Shown here piece by piece: positions 32,294-42,004 of a stretch of 64,000 bases of DNA. A model generated the notes under the pieces. The model was not told where the DNA came from, did no database searches, and saw nothing but the letters and a program-made list of their open reading frames with translations. Source of the stretch: Hyaloperonospora brassicae (lineage: Eukaryota; Oomycota; Peronosporomycetes; Peronosporales; Peronosporaceae); contig CANTFL010000151.1 in the NCBI GenBank assembly GCA_947650285.1, forward strand, positions 140,540 to 204,539. Reading direction: 5' to 3'. Each line of letters starts with the position of its first letter. The first letter of the stretch is position 1. Both the position numbers and the translations under genes were made by a program.

Positions 32294-33426
32294 GATGGTC
32301 CGTCTCGCTGTTGCGGCTTCGCAACAGCGCTGGACCCACGACCATTGCCCTTTCTATCAAATGGACGACCAGTTCGCTCAGTACTGTTTGGTACTGGGCG
32401 TGGAGCACTACACTCGTATGCGTAGTGCCCTAACTTCTGACAGCCATTGCACTTCGGCAATCGCTTGTTGTTTAGAGTGCGAGGTCTCTCGCTCTCAACA
32501 TAGCAGAGGTCCATTGGTTCTGGACCTCCAATCTCTTGTCGTCTCGGTGGACGATAAGAGTTTGAGCTAGCACGAGCCTGTCTCATGCTAAAGTCTTCCT
32601 GTTCCGCGGCTGATATCGCATCCTTCAGCGTATCCAGCTCAAGGCGGAACAGATGGCTCCTGACAGGCCCTTCTGTGAGCCCTTGCATGAACACCGTAAT
32701 CAACGTGTGTTCATGAACTGGGTTGGCAGTTATACTACTCGCAAGGAGTCGTATATGTTGTGCGTAAGCGTGCACATCACGCTAACCCTGCTTGAGTATC
32801 AGCAGCTCTGAACGAGCCCTGAACTCAGCCCGTGGCGGCTCAAACGTTTGTCTGAGCCGGTACTTGAAGTCATCTAGCGACCTAAACACATGTGGGCCGC
32901 TACTCTCAAGTCCCAGGGACCAAGTTTTGGCACGCCCTACCAAGTGGGTCTGAGCAAATGTGAGTTTCATTTGCTCATCTTCGACGTGACGAGCCCTTAG
33001 GGCTCTGTCGAGTTCGACAAACCATAGTAACAGGGAGTCCTCCGGGACTCCACTGTACTTGGAGATGTCGACTTTCATCACTTCGGGACGACGCGCATGC
33101 GCCGTCCCGCCCACAGCAGCATGGAATTGCTGCTGTCTCAACAGCTCCGTCTGTTGAGCACCGAGTTCTCTCAACTGCTCGGCCTGTTGAGAGCCTTGCT
33201 GGTGAAGCAAGGCTACTTTCTCCCTCTCGAGAGCAAGTTCATTCTGAATGAACTTGGTGATAGCGGCATGTTGTTGGTCTCTGTCTAGAGACTCCAACAT
33301 GGTGCTGACGACGAGTTCTCCTACGGTAGTACTTATTCGTTCTACCGCACCCCATTCGATGTCACTCAAATGGGTAAACCCTCCACGCGTGGCGTGAAAG
33401 GTGTCTTCTTCATCCAACATGTTCAT
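32272..33426 (-). pseudogene. Gypsy A copy 4: gag (one in-frame TAG)
   Basis: ATG at 33,424-33,426 opens MNMLDEEDTFHATRGGFTHL. A Gln/Glu-rich coiled-coil-like stretch follows (residues ~60-100, HQQGSQQAEQLRELGAQQTE). The capsid-like core includes SKYSGVPEDSLLLWFVELDR and FKYRLRQTFEPPRAEFRARS. A single TAG at 32,782-32,784 interrupts after LKQG, and the same frame continues with VHAYAQHIRLLASSI to the knuckle CNGCQKLGHYAYEC and a stop at 32,272-32,274. Gag assembles the particle and binds element RNA. At about 384 codons it is of ordinary length for Ty3/Gypsy. It is the most complete gag in the window. Confidence 0.9.
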
Positions 33427-33470
33427 GTTGGATGATGTGGTCCTTGGAAGGACTACAAAGTGCTACCAGG

Positions 33471-33861
33471 TGTAACGGGGCACACCCTTGCGTAACTTAA
33501 CGCAAGGGATTTGAGTGCCCCGACGGACGTACACGTGGCAAGCGAGGAAGCGTAGGTAGGGTAAAAGTAGAACTGTTATATGAATAAAATTAAGTCTTTA
33601 AACTACTGTCTCTTCGTTTGACTTAATTCAATTATACTAATATAACTGCATGTATGGTGACGTCTCGTCACCACTCATTGCGCGCGTCTTGCGGCGATTG
33701 GTGGGTTGATATCATCACGATATCAACCAATGAACAGACCCTTTGGTCGACCTTTCAATATCACCACTTTGGTGATATTGTTTAAAGAATATCCATCTTT
33801 ATATTCTTTATTGTCACTTTCCTTAAAGTGACAATTTCATGTAACGGGCTGACCCGTTACA
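33471..33861 (-). repeat. 5' LTR of Gypsy A copy 4
   Basis: Plus-strand bounds are TGTAACGGGG and CCCGTTACA. Read on the minus strand the LTR opens with a perfect 9-bp terminal hairpin TGTAACGGG-n4-CCCGTTACA. The CACTC duplication follows at 33,862-33,866 and the primer-binding site TGGTAGCAC abuts the other end. Confidence 0.95.
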
Positions 33862-33866
33862 CACTC

Positions 33867-34622
33867 AGCAAACGTTGACCTGTTTTACCATGCAGTCTGG
33901 TTGTTGAAGCACAAAAACTTCATTTGCTTGGTGTCGGCTTTGCGAAATTCTCGTGCATGCTTCGACTTGCCTATGACAACAAATCCATCTTCTCGGTCCC
34001 GGTCATGTTGCACCACATTACGACTGTGATATGGTCCTTCTCTGACTTCTTTCCGTTGCGCTTGACCGTTGCCAGGTCCTTTTTTAGAGGTAGGCGATAG
34101 AGCTGTTTCGTCAAAATTGAATACAATTCGTGGTGAATATTGTCCAGTCAGCTCTCTAAGCTCCATTCGATTCACTGCGAGTTGAGCGCGATCAACTGAG
34201 TCCGCCTCGCCGTGAAGTACATGCTGCTGGATGCCGTGTCGCGTCTTAAATTTGTGCAGCCACGCATTCGAAAGCCTCAGGTCGTTCTCGCTTACCCCTT
34301 GATCGGTTCGTATTGAGCGACCTTCTGACAGTAGTAGATCGTCTGTGAGAATCGCTTTGCCGTCATTGAGACGATAGAATGCGAAGAGCGCAGCCTCATA
34401 CAACGGAAACAGCACCTTTCGATTGCGCTTGCTGCCCGTGGCAAGGAACGCGCTGACTGGTGCCTGACGAATCCGTTCTGCTGCCGTTGTGGAGATCCGA
34501 AGGCCGAGCTTCTCCTTGACCCAGTCTTGGATTTGAAATAGTTTCATGCCTGGTGTGCGTGTGATGTGCACCTGCACCTGACGCTTTTGCTCCATCGTCA
34601 GAATCGTTCGCTTCGACGACAT
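33867..34622 (-). pseudogene. CENP-B/pogo-like transposase, N-terminal half
   Basis: The first true ATG is at 34,620-34,622 (MSSKRTILTMEQKRQVQVHI), starting a Psq/CENP-B-type helix-turn-helix (about residues 5-55, KLFQIQDWVKEKLGLRISTT). A Tc5-type HTH follows (about 95-150, ENDLRLSNAWLHKFKTRHGI, then HGEADSVDRAQL). The DDE_1 domain begins with RIVFNFDETALSPTSKKG, containing the first catalytic Asp. A frameshift follows, with VVIGKSKHAREFR and KFLCFNNQTAW just before the Gypsy insertion. The rest is at 17,552-18,184. The protein would cut and paste its own element; this copy is doubly disabled. Confidence 0.85.
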
Positions 34623-34742
34623 GTTTACGGTGGAACGGAAGCAAATGTGCAAAGTGGCAGGCAATGCGAGACTATGGCAAGTCCAATATAGAGGGAAACT
34701 GGTGGTTGGTCCGCCTTGTTTTGATACCGTGTTTCTGAAGTC

Positions 34743-34753
34743 TCTTATATAGA
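34743..34753 (-). promoter_or_regulatory. TATA-like box before the pogo-like gene
   Basis: CTCTATATAAG reads on the minus strand about 120 bp upstream of the ATG at 34,622. It is the only TATA-like element close to this start. A minimal promoter is inferred, not shown. Confidence 0.4.
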
Positions 34754-34759
34754 GTCAGC

Positions 34760-35743
34760 ATACAAAAACCAAGTGACACAGCTTGGTGCGGGACACGAAC
34801 TTTCTTGAACAGGAATTTAACCGTCTATAGAGGTTCTTATGTGGAGGGACGATGATAGTCAGAAAAGGAAAGATGCGCCAACGACGTGAGAAGTATGTAT
34901 GAATCGACACGCGCCTCGTATATTTCGCTATACATCCACGTCCATCATCCATCATCTTTTCCCTTGCTTGTTGATGATTCGACAAACTTCGTGGCTTTTT
35001 CAGTCGATAGCCAAATGCGAGTGGAATGAGCTGCGTCGAGCCTCCACAGGTACTCTGACCGTGCTCGCGGCAGCATTAGACGACGCATGAACGAAGCAGC
35101 AAGAGCAGGCATTGTACCAGAGAGCTGGAAAGAACGTATTAGAGCTGCTGCAGTTGAACAGGTGCAAATGCTCGCGGACACGCAAAGTAGGTAGCTCACT
35201 GAAAAAGCCGCAACACTGATGAAGTGCTACGGTCGTCACAATCGATGCTATAGGTTCTATACTGCGCCTCATCGACCGGTTGCTCAGAAAAGTCGAAGCA
35301 TTCGCTTTCGTAATGTTGTGCTTTCTTGTCAATTGTTGCGAAGACTGATCCTATCCTGCCTGCGCCTTTTTTTCGTCATGTACAAGAGGCAAGGACTTGG
35401 TAGAAAGCTTACCATCTTTCGTCAAAGTTGAGTGATGCTATGAAGAGGACTGCCGATCAATGTCCTCCCATTATCCGCCAAGGACACATCAGAAGGAGTC
35501 ACAACGTCACAACGGCCCGAGATCAACATGTGACGCAAAGCTTGATCACCAATGGAAAAAAGTGGGAGGGATCCAGCCAAGAAACAAAGAGTTTTGTCTA
35601 CCATGATATTACAGCAAGAAAATACACCAAGCAGCCCATAGCGCATGAGCATTCACAAGCGAAAGCGCTCGTACGCTCTCGGGTCAGTCGCGCTCGTCGA
35701 ACCGATCCAACGGTTCACTGTCGGGGCAATCGCGTTCACCGGA
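34760..35743. other. Interval without a recognised gene
   Basis: Short open stretches exist on both strands. One on the plus strand at 35,088-35,193 reads MNEAARAGIVPESWKERIRA but has no partner exons that I can identify. The segment 35,400-35,740 lies downstream of the NLP stop codon and shows no conserved motif. No LTR or hairpin-rich sequence is present, so this looks like single-copy DNA. Confidence 0.4.
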
Positions 35744-36544
35744 TCACTTCGCTGTGTCAAAAGGCCACGACCCTTCCACGTTCTTCATGAACTCGGAATC
35801 TTTCAAGGGCATTTGTGACTTGCCCCAGTCCACCGTTTCCAGCGCAGAGCGAGTTTCCTTCTTGAGTTGATCCCACATGATCAATGGCTGAGATTTACCG
35901 AATTTCTTGGTAAAGCTGAGCTTGTGAGAAGAAGAATCCGTGCTCATGTACCTGAGCTGGACGCTGTCCCCGTCCATGAATTCGGGGCCAGGTGGAGCCA
36001 TTTCCACGTACTGCTTGCCCGTCCACACACTAACCGCCAGCACCGCCGGGTCTTCTTCACGTCCGGGGTCGTCAGTCCACACGGCAACATGCTCAAACTC
36101 GTGACGGTGGCCAGGTTCAAAAAGCGACATCTCCTTCGGGAAGTACAAAGCGTATATAATGCACAGTTTGCCTTTGTGCACAGTCGCACGCCCGTAGATT
36201 TGAGACCCGTATGTAGGTTCCTCGCAGTCGCCATCAGAAGTTCCCGTCGGTTTGAGACCGCCGCCATGCTCACCCTCTTCGTTCACCGCCGGGTACGAGT
36301 GGCATCCGTTGACAAAGTTGATCTGCGGCTTGAATCGGATGGCCGCCTCCTGATCAATTGTCTCGGGCTCCGGCTGAGGAATTGGTCGGACGTGGTCGTG
36401 GGGGATCTCAGGGGACGTGAACGGTTCCTCGTCCGACGATTTGCCGTCAAGGTCGAGACTGGCCTTCAGTGAAAATTGCGAGCCATGGGTTTGCACCGCA
36501 GCGGCTGCGAGCAAAACGGCATACAAGAAGGCGCCGGACTTCAT
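35744..36544 (-). CDS. Secreted NLP (NPP1-domain) effector
   Basis: 266 residues, intact, ATG at 36,542-36,544 and stop at 35,744-35,746. A signal peptide is evident (residues 1-21, hydrophobic stretch AFLYAVLLAAAA, likely cut near THG-SQ), followed by a Pro/Glu-rich stretch (40-65) and the NPP1 domain (about 66-262). The family heptapeptide GHRHDWE is present as GHRHEFE (145-151), with the upstream YALYFPKE strand. Two cysteines (81, 107) fit the type 1 NLP pair; Cys128 is extra. NLPs are secreted to the host apoplast; cytolytic members bind sphingolipids of plant membranes. The two changes in the heptapeptide raise the possibility of a weak or non-cytolytic member, which is inference only. 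An initiator-like element lies 36-51 bp upstream. Confidence 0.93.
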   Translation of the reverse strand: MKSGAFLYAVLLAAAAVQTHGSQFSLKASLDLDGKSSDEEPFTSPEIPHDHVRPIPQPEPETIDQEAAIRFKPQINFVNGCHSYPAVNEEGEHGGGLKPTGTSDGDCEEPTYGSQIYGRATVHKGKLCIIYALYFPKEMSLFEPGHRHEFEHVAVWTDDPGREEDPAVLAVSVWTGKQYVEMAPPGPEFMDGDSVQLRYMSTDSSSHKLSFTKKFGKSQPLIMWDQLKKETRSALETVDWGKSQMPLKDSEFMKNVEGSWPFDTAK

Positions 36545-36579
36545 GGTCTTGATGCTGGTTGTCGTGTCTCCCGATGCAC

Positions 36580-36595
36580 AAATCGAACAATGAGC
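36580..36595 (-). promoter_or_regulatory. Oomycete initiator (Inr)-like element of the NLP gene
   Basis: On the minus strand GCTCATTGTTCGATTT lies 36-51 bp upstream of the NLP ATG. It matches the oomycete core promoter (GCTCATT plus a CAWTTT-like flank) with few differences. Position and orientation suit the transcription start of this gene. Confidence 0.75.
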
Positions 36596-36599
36596 AAAA

Positions 36600-37425
36600 C
36601 TACTTTGCTGCGAGGAACAATCAGCGACACGACGATTGACGCTTCACGCGAAGGTCGGTTTCTGCTACGACGTGGAAGCCCCGACACATCTCACGAGAAG
36701 CGCCGCATGTTTTGCACGACCTCACGTTGCGCAGCCCGCTCTGTACATGCAGATACGTGCCACGCGGTCGCACGTTGTACATAACCTACGAGAGGGTGGA
36801 TAGCTTCGTACAATGCCACGAGCTGCAGTTCGTTCCTTTTCATTTATCGAGAGTCAGGCACGCGTTTGGAGGGTTACGAGAACGACTGGAAAGGGCAAAG
36901 AACGCGCTGCGCATCACTGATGGCGATCATCTGTGTGCACAGACGTTGCAGGTGGGAGCGCAAGCACCTGGTTGCGCCCGCAGCTGTCTACAATCGAAAA
37001 AGGCCAACCGGAATTTCAACTGAAAGACCGACTACCCGGCGCAAAGTGGAGCTCCAAGGACATAGCTGTACGCTTTCTGCCCTTTGGAAAGACTGCGGCA
37101 TCCCCGTCGTCGCATGGAGGTAACGTTGGATTGCTGCCTCTGTCATGTACGGAGCAACCGTTCATTCGCCACGCACGCGTCGCGGCCCGTCGCGAGATCC
37201 GGTTCGCAGCTTCGAACGAACATCGTCTATCCGACGTGCCTCCGGTTGCGGTCCCGATGGAGGCTCTGTACAGCCAACAGATCATTGTCTGTATTCACAC
37301 AGAGGCCTGAGACAGCACAGATGCCAACGATCTTCAAAAATTGACTGTTACGAGGCAACGAAACGGTGCGCGGCACAAGTTGCAAGAGTCGATGCATTTG
37401 AAGGCCTATCGATTAGTTAATACGA
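36600..37425. other. NLP upstream region, no gene recognised
   Basis: This 0.8 kb between the NLP promoter and Gypsy copy 2R has overlapping short open stretches on both strands, none with a known domain or a good start context. It probably contains the NLP upstream regulatory sequence. Confidence 0.4.
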
Positions 37426-38363
37426 TGTAACGGGGTTCCACGTCGGTTGGTGAACAACATAACAGATGTGGTTCACACCAGGTATGAAATGTCATTCAAA
37501 ATGATATTCGAACACCTTATCAGTTGTTGGGGGCTGACGAGTGTCAGCGACCATATACAAGACCTGTTACCCGGTACTAATTAGAGCATTAGTGTTTAGA
37601 TTAATTACGTGTCGTCTAAGGTGTCCTCATAAATTTTAACAAAATAAAGTCCAGCTCCTCTTTTAATCTAGTAGAGAGACACGTGCCTTCTTAAGGCGTC
37701 TCAGGTCGTAAGAGAGTCGAGTCTTGTTACGACACAGACTCCTGAGCACATTGTGCAGTCTATTCGCTGAATCATTAAGGTCCTATGGACAAAGAACTAG
37801 TAAAGGAATGACACAACTTGTGTGGTATACACAGGGGACAGAGTCCCATTAAAGATGATGTTGGAACACCATGTCAATTGGTGGGGGCTGACGTGTGTCA
37901 GCCACCGAATAACGTGATCTTTTAGGAGGTATCAATTAGAACAGTAGTGCCTATATTAAGTACGTTTGTCTTAGGTATTCTTTCTATAAAAGAAGATATA
38001 AAGTTCAGTTCCCCTTTTGATCTCTCAAAGACACGTGTCTTGATATCTTTAAATACCTAGTACACGCCTTGTTAAATCAGCTACTCTTAGAGCACTCTGT
38101 GCTGTGATTCTCTCGAATCGTCTGATCCCTTGGAACAGGGACCGTAAGATCTCTGAGCTTGTTGACTCTCTGAGTCGGATTCTTTCGACCAAAGTTGCTC
38201 GTTAAGCGTTGAATCTTCTTCTGACTAAAGGAGCTGTGTAGCTCCGCTACAGACCCGAAGCTGTAAGCTCGTTGACTCGTAAAGTCGTGTTCTTGTCAAG
38301 AACAGGCTTGCTCATCAATCAGAAAGCCTTCTTCCGGCTAGGATATGTGCTAGCTTCACTACA
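37426..38363 (+). repeat. 5' LTR of copy 2R (subtype a), split
   Basis: 37,426-37,798 and 38,252-38,363 together give about 485 bp that match the 480-bp 3' LTR (45,005-45,484) end to end. The gap between them is filled by another LTR. Confidence 0.85.
37799..38251 (+). repeat. Solo LTR (subtype b) inserted in the copy 2R LTR
   Basis: 453 bp, ending GTAGCTCCGCTACA, related to the copy 3 LTR and to the 5' LTR of copy 2L. The start is decayed (TAGTAAAGG for TGTAACGG). The flanks AGAAC and GACCC are not a clean duplication. Confidence 0.75.
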
Positions 38364-39456
38364 CTTCGTAGCATTAATAGTCAATCTACGCCTTGGTATG
38401 TAATAATTGATTCTGTGTGTGAACGAAACAATCTACTCCCCTCTCTGGACCCCAAAAAGTCGCGCTTGATAAGATGACCACGGCTTTGGGTCCGGGGTAT
38501 GTGGCGTTTCTAGCTGCGCAGGGTCCCGATGTGCTCAATGCACGAGTCGAGACCTTCATGCAGCATGAAAAGGTCCTTCTATGGCAGGTTCAAAACCAAG
38601 TCGCGTCGGCTATGCCAACACGCTGCGTGGCAATGCCACCAGAAGAGGATAAGCCTCGTACCTTTCGGGTGGACGTCAAACATTACTCCGGGAAGGAGGG
38701 AGAATACCTCACCCTCTGGATCCGTGAGATTGATATGGCCATGAGGTCTGGCCTAATCTCACTCGAGCATCATTTAGTCTCGCTGGCTATCTCCAAGTTC
38801 GATGACAGAGATAGAGAGTGGGCTATGATGTGTAACACGTCTGTCGACTTGGCGTTTCCCACATGGAAATCGCTCAAGTTAGACCTGTTTCGAGTTTTCT
38901 CACCGCCCAACCAGGCTTGTCGCGTGCGCTCACGCTTCCTATTTACCCGTCAGGGTAAGTATGGATTAACGAGCTATCGCTAGGAGTTGAGAGATTTGAT
39001 GTCTGCTACGCAGTCCGACCCTCTCCCTGAGACATTTTATGGGAATGTCTTTATGGAAGGACTTCGCACTGGCGTGACCAGAACCGAGGTCTTTTGGGTT
39101 CAGACCTCTACTTTGAAGAGGCTGTGAGCATTTCTCAGAAAGTTGAGCACAAATTTAAGTCAGCCAGACTTGGTTGGAATGGGTGTAACTTCAGCTTTGC
39201 GAAGGTAACCTCAACAAATACCTCGGCTTACTGAAAGCCTGGACCTATGGGTCTCAGAAATGCTGAGGATGAAAGTGAAGTTGAGCTTTGGGGTGCAGTG
39301 CAACAACAAGAAGTGAGACGCTGTTACATGTGCGGAAGCACTAAACACTTGTGTCTCACTTGTCCTTTGAGCAAGCAACGCCAGACTACTGTGAGTCGAA
39401 ACCCGAGCCCCAAGCAGAAATCTGGTCTGTCACGGGGAAGAGTCGTTACTCAGTAG
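38364..39456 (+). pseudogene. Gypsy B copy 2R: gag and CCHC knuckle
   Basis: The ATG equivalent is mutated near 38,420. The capsid-like part is open at 38,474-38,983 (GPDVLNARVETFMQHEKVLL, PRTFRVDVKHYSGKEGEYL, DLFRVFSPPNQACRVRSRFL) and ends at the same SYR-TAG as in copy 2L. 39,247-39,456 supplies the knuckle CYMCGSTKHLCLTC and the end of Gag. The slippery site intact in copy 3 reads GGGAAGA here (39,435-39,441), so frameshifting would be lost. Confidence 0.85.
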
Positions 39457-40136
39457 GCGCGAGGAGCCTTACAGGGGTAGAACTAGGGTCTGTCGCTTCT
39501 CTACGAGGTAGTGTAAAACAGGGATTATTCCCACTGGGCTCTTTGCCCGCCAGCACAGAGCAAGGATACAAGCCTGGCTTGTTAGTCGCCAAGGCGGCAG
39601 TGAAAGGCCTTGAGAAGCATTTGTCAATTTTAGTCGATTCAGAAGCATCATTTAATAATGCTCGATGTCGTTTCCTTGAGGGGAGTCAGCAATACGCTGA
39701 AGCGCTTAAAGCGCATGAGGGTGACTCAATCACTGTTCTTCTAGCGACTGGTAGTCGCGTCACAGTGCTTAAAGTTCCGTTGAACTTAGGTGCCAAGTTT
39801 TTGAACTTCGACAGCATTGAACGCTGTCTTTTCCTCAATTTGGATTCGAGATATGATCTCATCCTAGTTATGGCCTGGCTCGAACGCCATGAGTCATGGA
39901 TAGTTTGGAGGTCTAAGACCTTAGGCGCAACGCACAGTGTTAGTAGCGAAGCTTTGGAGAGTCATGAACCCACCTTTGCCAGGCAACAAAAGCACTATTG
40001 GCGCGAGCCATTGACAGAGGATGTCAACGTGGTGGACATGGAAATGTCCGAGTTGGGTTACTCTAATTTCAATGACATATATATTGAGCGGAGCTCCTTT
40101 ACCGTACGTGAAGAGGATTGTAGTCCCGTTGAGTGA
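39351..40136 (+). pseudogene. Gypsy B copy 2R: protease
   Basis: A 261-residue open segment in the -1 frame relative to the knuckle. SRYSVGARSLTGVELGSV begins Pol; HLSILVDSEASFNNARCRFL holds the protease site, where DSGA has become DSEA; and FDSIERCLFLNLDSRYDLIL with VMAWLERHESWIVW is the second half of the fold. A stop at 40,134-40,136 closes it. Loss of the Gly of the active-site loop suggests inactivity, and copy 2L shares the change. Confidence 0.8.
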
Positions 40137-40870
40137 TACTCGTTGTGATTAATGAGTCAATGCATGCTGCAGGCATGCTTGGCCTAGGGCCGAGTCGTCA
40201 AGAACGTGATTCCTCTGATGTGAGCGGGTGGCACGGAAAATGTCACCGAGTGAGGGCGACCGCGATGGCACCTCACAGAATGTCGGTAGTGACATTGTTG
40301 GGAAAAAGACGAAGCATATTAGGGCTAGGCTCACACATGGCAAGTGAAGTGGTATGTTAAAATCCACTGGGTGAAGTGTTCGAGTTACGTATCTCTCCAA
40401 TAGATGTCGTTCAAGAAATTAGATCTCTTTAAGAGCGTGCTGAGATAAATACCATCCGCAGGGAACCTATTGTCCCGGTCTTCAAGAGGTGTAAGGTCTC
40501 ATTAATGAGACGATCCCGACCTCGGGTGGCAACTGTTAGGCGCCAAGCGCCCAGGATGTCACAAAGTGCTACCAGTAAGAATACACTATACCCATTTTTC
40601 AATGGAGCAACTGGTCATGTTGATGACAACATAAGTCTTGAGACTCTTCCATCCTTGGATAATTTTTTTGAGCTAGACGAGATGTCTGATGGCGAATTTA
40701 GCCACGCTCTAAAGGCGGGAGAGTCATCCGAGTCAGTGGTCATTCGACCTGACGTTGAGTAGAACTAATTCTAGTGTTGTACGGGTCAGTCCATGAGGAC
40801 ACACGGGCGGCAAATAGTGCGCGTAGTGGAACTTTAATCCTTAAGGATCCTATGGATCCGGTTTGTTCTA
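40137..40870 (+). pseudogene. Gypsy B copy 2R: protease-RT linker
   Basis: A degenerate linker; the open part 40,505-40,762 reads FELDEMSDGEFSHALKAGES, similar to the linker of copy 3. Stops at about 40,432 and 40,760 interrupt it. It has no catalytic role. Confidence 0.6.
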
Positions 40871-41986
40871 TTGGTAAAAGAGTCTCAGAACGTGGTTTGT
40901 CACAACCCACAGTCTGTCTTACCTTCGGATAGAGGTGTACGTCATGAAATTGACTTGGTTCCTGCAACTAAATACTGCGTAATACGGCAATGGCCTTTAT
41001 TGAAAGAACAGTGTGACGTCATTGACGACTTCTTTCGTGAAAAGCACGCGGCTGGTTTGGTTCGTGAGAGCAAATCTCCCCATTCCACACCGACATGTGT
41101 GTCATAAAACCCAATGGAAAATAGCGCATTGTTCATGCTTACAATGAGCTTAATGCGGCCATCATTCCGGATCATACACCGATTCCAAGGAAGGCTTTTA
41201 TTCAGAACAATATGGTGGAATGTACAATTTACAGTGCACTCGACTTAGTCGATGGTTATTACAAACTGATCATGCGAGAGAGCGATATTCTGCTGTAAGC
41301 GGTCAGTACTCCGAGCGGTATGCTCTGGGAGTGGCTCGTTATGCCACAGGGGTTATCAAATGCCCCAGCTACATTCAACCGTCTTTTGACGCAACTACCT
41401 AGATCTCACCGAGGTTATTCGCAGACATAATTTAATGACATCTTTGCCCATAGTCGTGCTATGAACGGTAGGTCAGATGTGGATAATCATGTTGACCATT
41501 TACGAGCAGCGCTCAAGTGCATGCGCACGAATAAGTTGTATGCCGACACATCTAAATGCATCTTTTTTTGTGCAGAAGAGATTACCTTTTATAGAGTGCT
41601 TCATTGAGACGCGAGGCCTTGGAGCGCATTCCTTTAAGTTAAAAGCCATAGTTCATTGACCGGTTCCGAAGAACAAAAAGGACTTAAGTAAGTGGCTTGG
41701 CCTTGCCGATTACTTACACAAGTCCAGTGCGAAGTACGCAGACATGGCTCGGCCGTTATCCAATCTCCTCTAAAAAAAGGATGTGGAATGGTGCTGGACA
41801 AGCACCAAGCATGGTGATTTTAAAGAGAGTCTCTTTCATGCACCAATCTTGGAGTTGCCCGATCCTGATCGACCTTTCAGTGTCGTCTGTGATGTATCTG
41901 ACTTTGTCATAGGAAGTTCTTGGTTACAAACAAATATCGAAGGACGGGAATACTTCATTGCGTTTGAGTTCCGACAGCTGAAATGA
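40871..41986 (+). pseudogene. Gypsy B copy 2R: reverse transcriptase
   Basis: Entry RHEIDLVPATKYCVIRQWPL and VRESKSPHSTPT (40,871-41,107) is followed by palm fragments. At about 41,420 the catalytic box reads stop-FNDIF, with the same Tyr-to-stop as copy 2L and the same Asp-to-Asn as copy 3. The connection (41,783-41,986) contains FHAPILELPDPDRPFSVVCD. This region is nearly identical to copy 3 despite a much more distant integrase. Confidence 0.85.
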
Positions 41987-42004
41987 ACTGAAACGAACTA
42001 TCCT

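Larger units (their letters stand above)
18185..33861 (-). mobile_element. Ty3/Gypsy family A, copy 4 (host of nested copy 3)
   Basis: The LTRs are at 18,185-18,576 (3', 392 bp) and 33,471-33,861 (5', 391 bp), both on the minus strand, with a perfect CACTC duplication outside. Their divergence, roughly one base in eight by eye, makes this older than its nested guest. After removing copy 3 (23,051-30,743) the element is about 8 kb. Gag and the protease-RT part are the best preserved family A sequence in the window, and they hold an intact -1 frameshift signal. The primer-binding site TGGTAGCAC lies immediately inside the 5' LTR (about 33,461-33,469). Confidence 0.95.

Noticed and set aside
17400..34860. 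Terminal inverted repeats of the pogo-like transposon
   Set aside because: CTCTTACATGGAGGG near 17,432 and TTCTTATGTGGAGGG near 34,834 look alike but are in direct, not inverted, orientation; no convincing TIR pair was found.
35219..35790. Possible gene downstream of NLP (plus strand 35,428-35,790)
   Set aside because: Basic, low-complexity reading with no motif, and its end overlaps the NLP 3' coding end.
35867..36472. 201-codon plus-strand ORF opposite the NLP gene
   Set aside because: It is a shadow of the NLP coding sequence on the other strand, with no start context, no domain and no support beyond openness.
36712..37420. Several 80-125 codon plus-strand ORFs upstream of the NLP gene
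   Set aside because: They overlap each other in different frames, have composition unlike a conserved protein and no recognisable motif; they are probably chance openness in GC-richer DNA.
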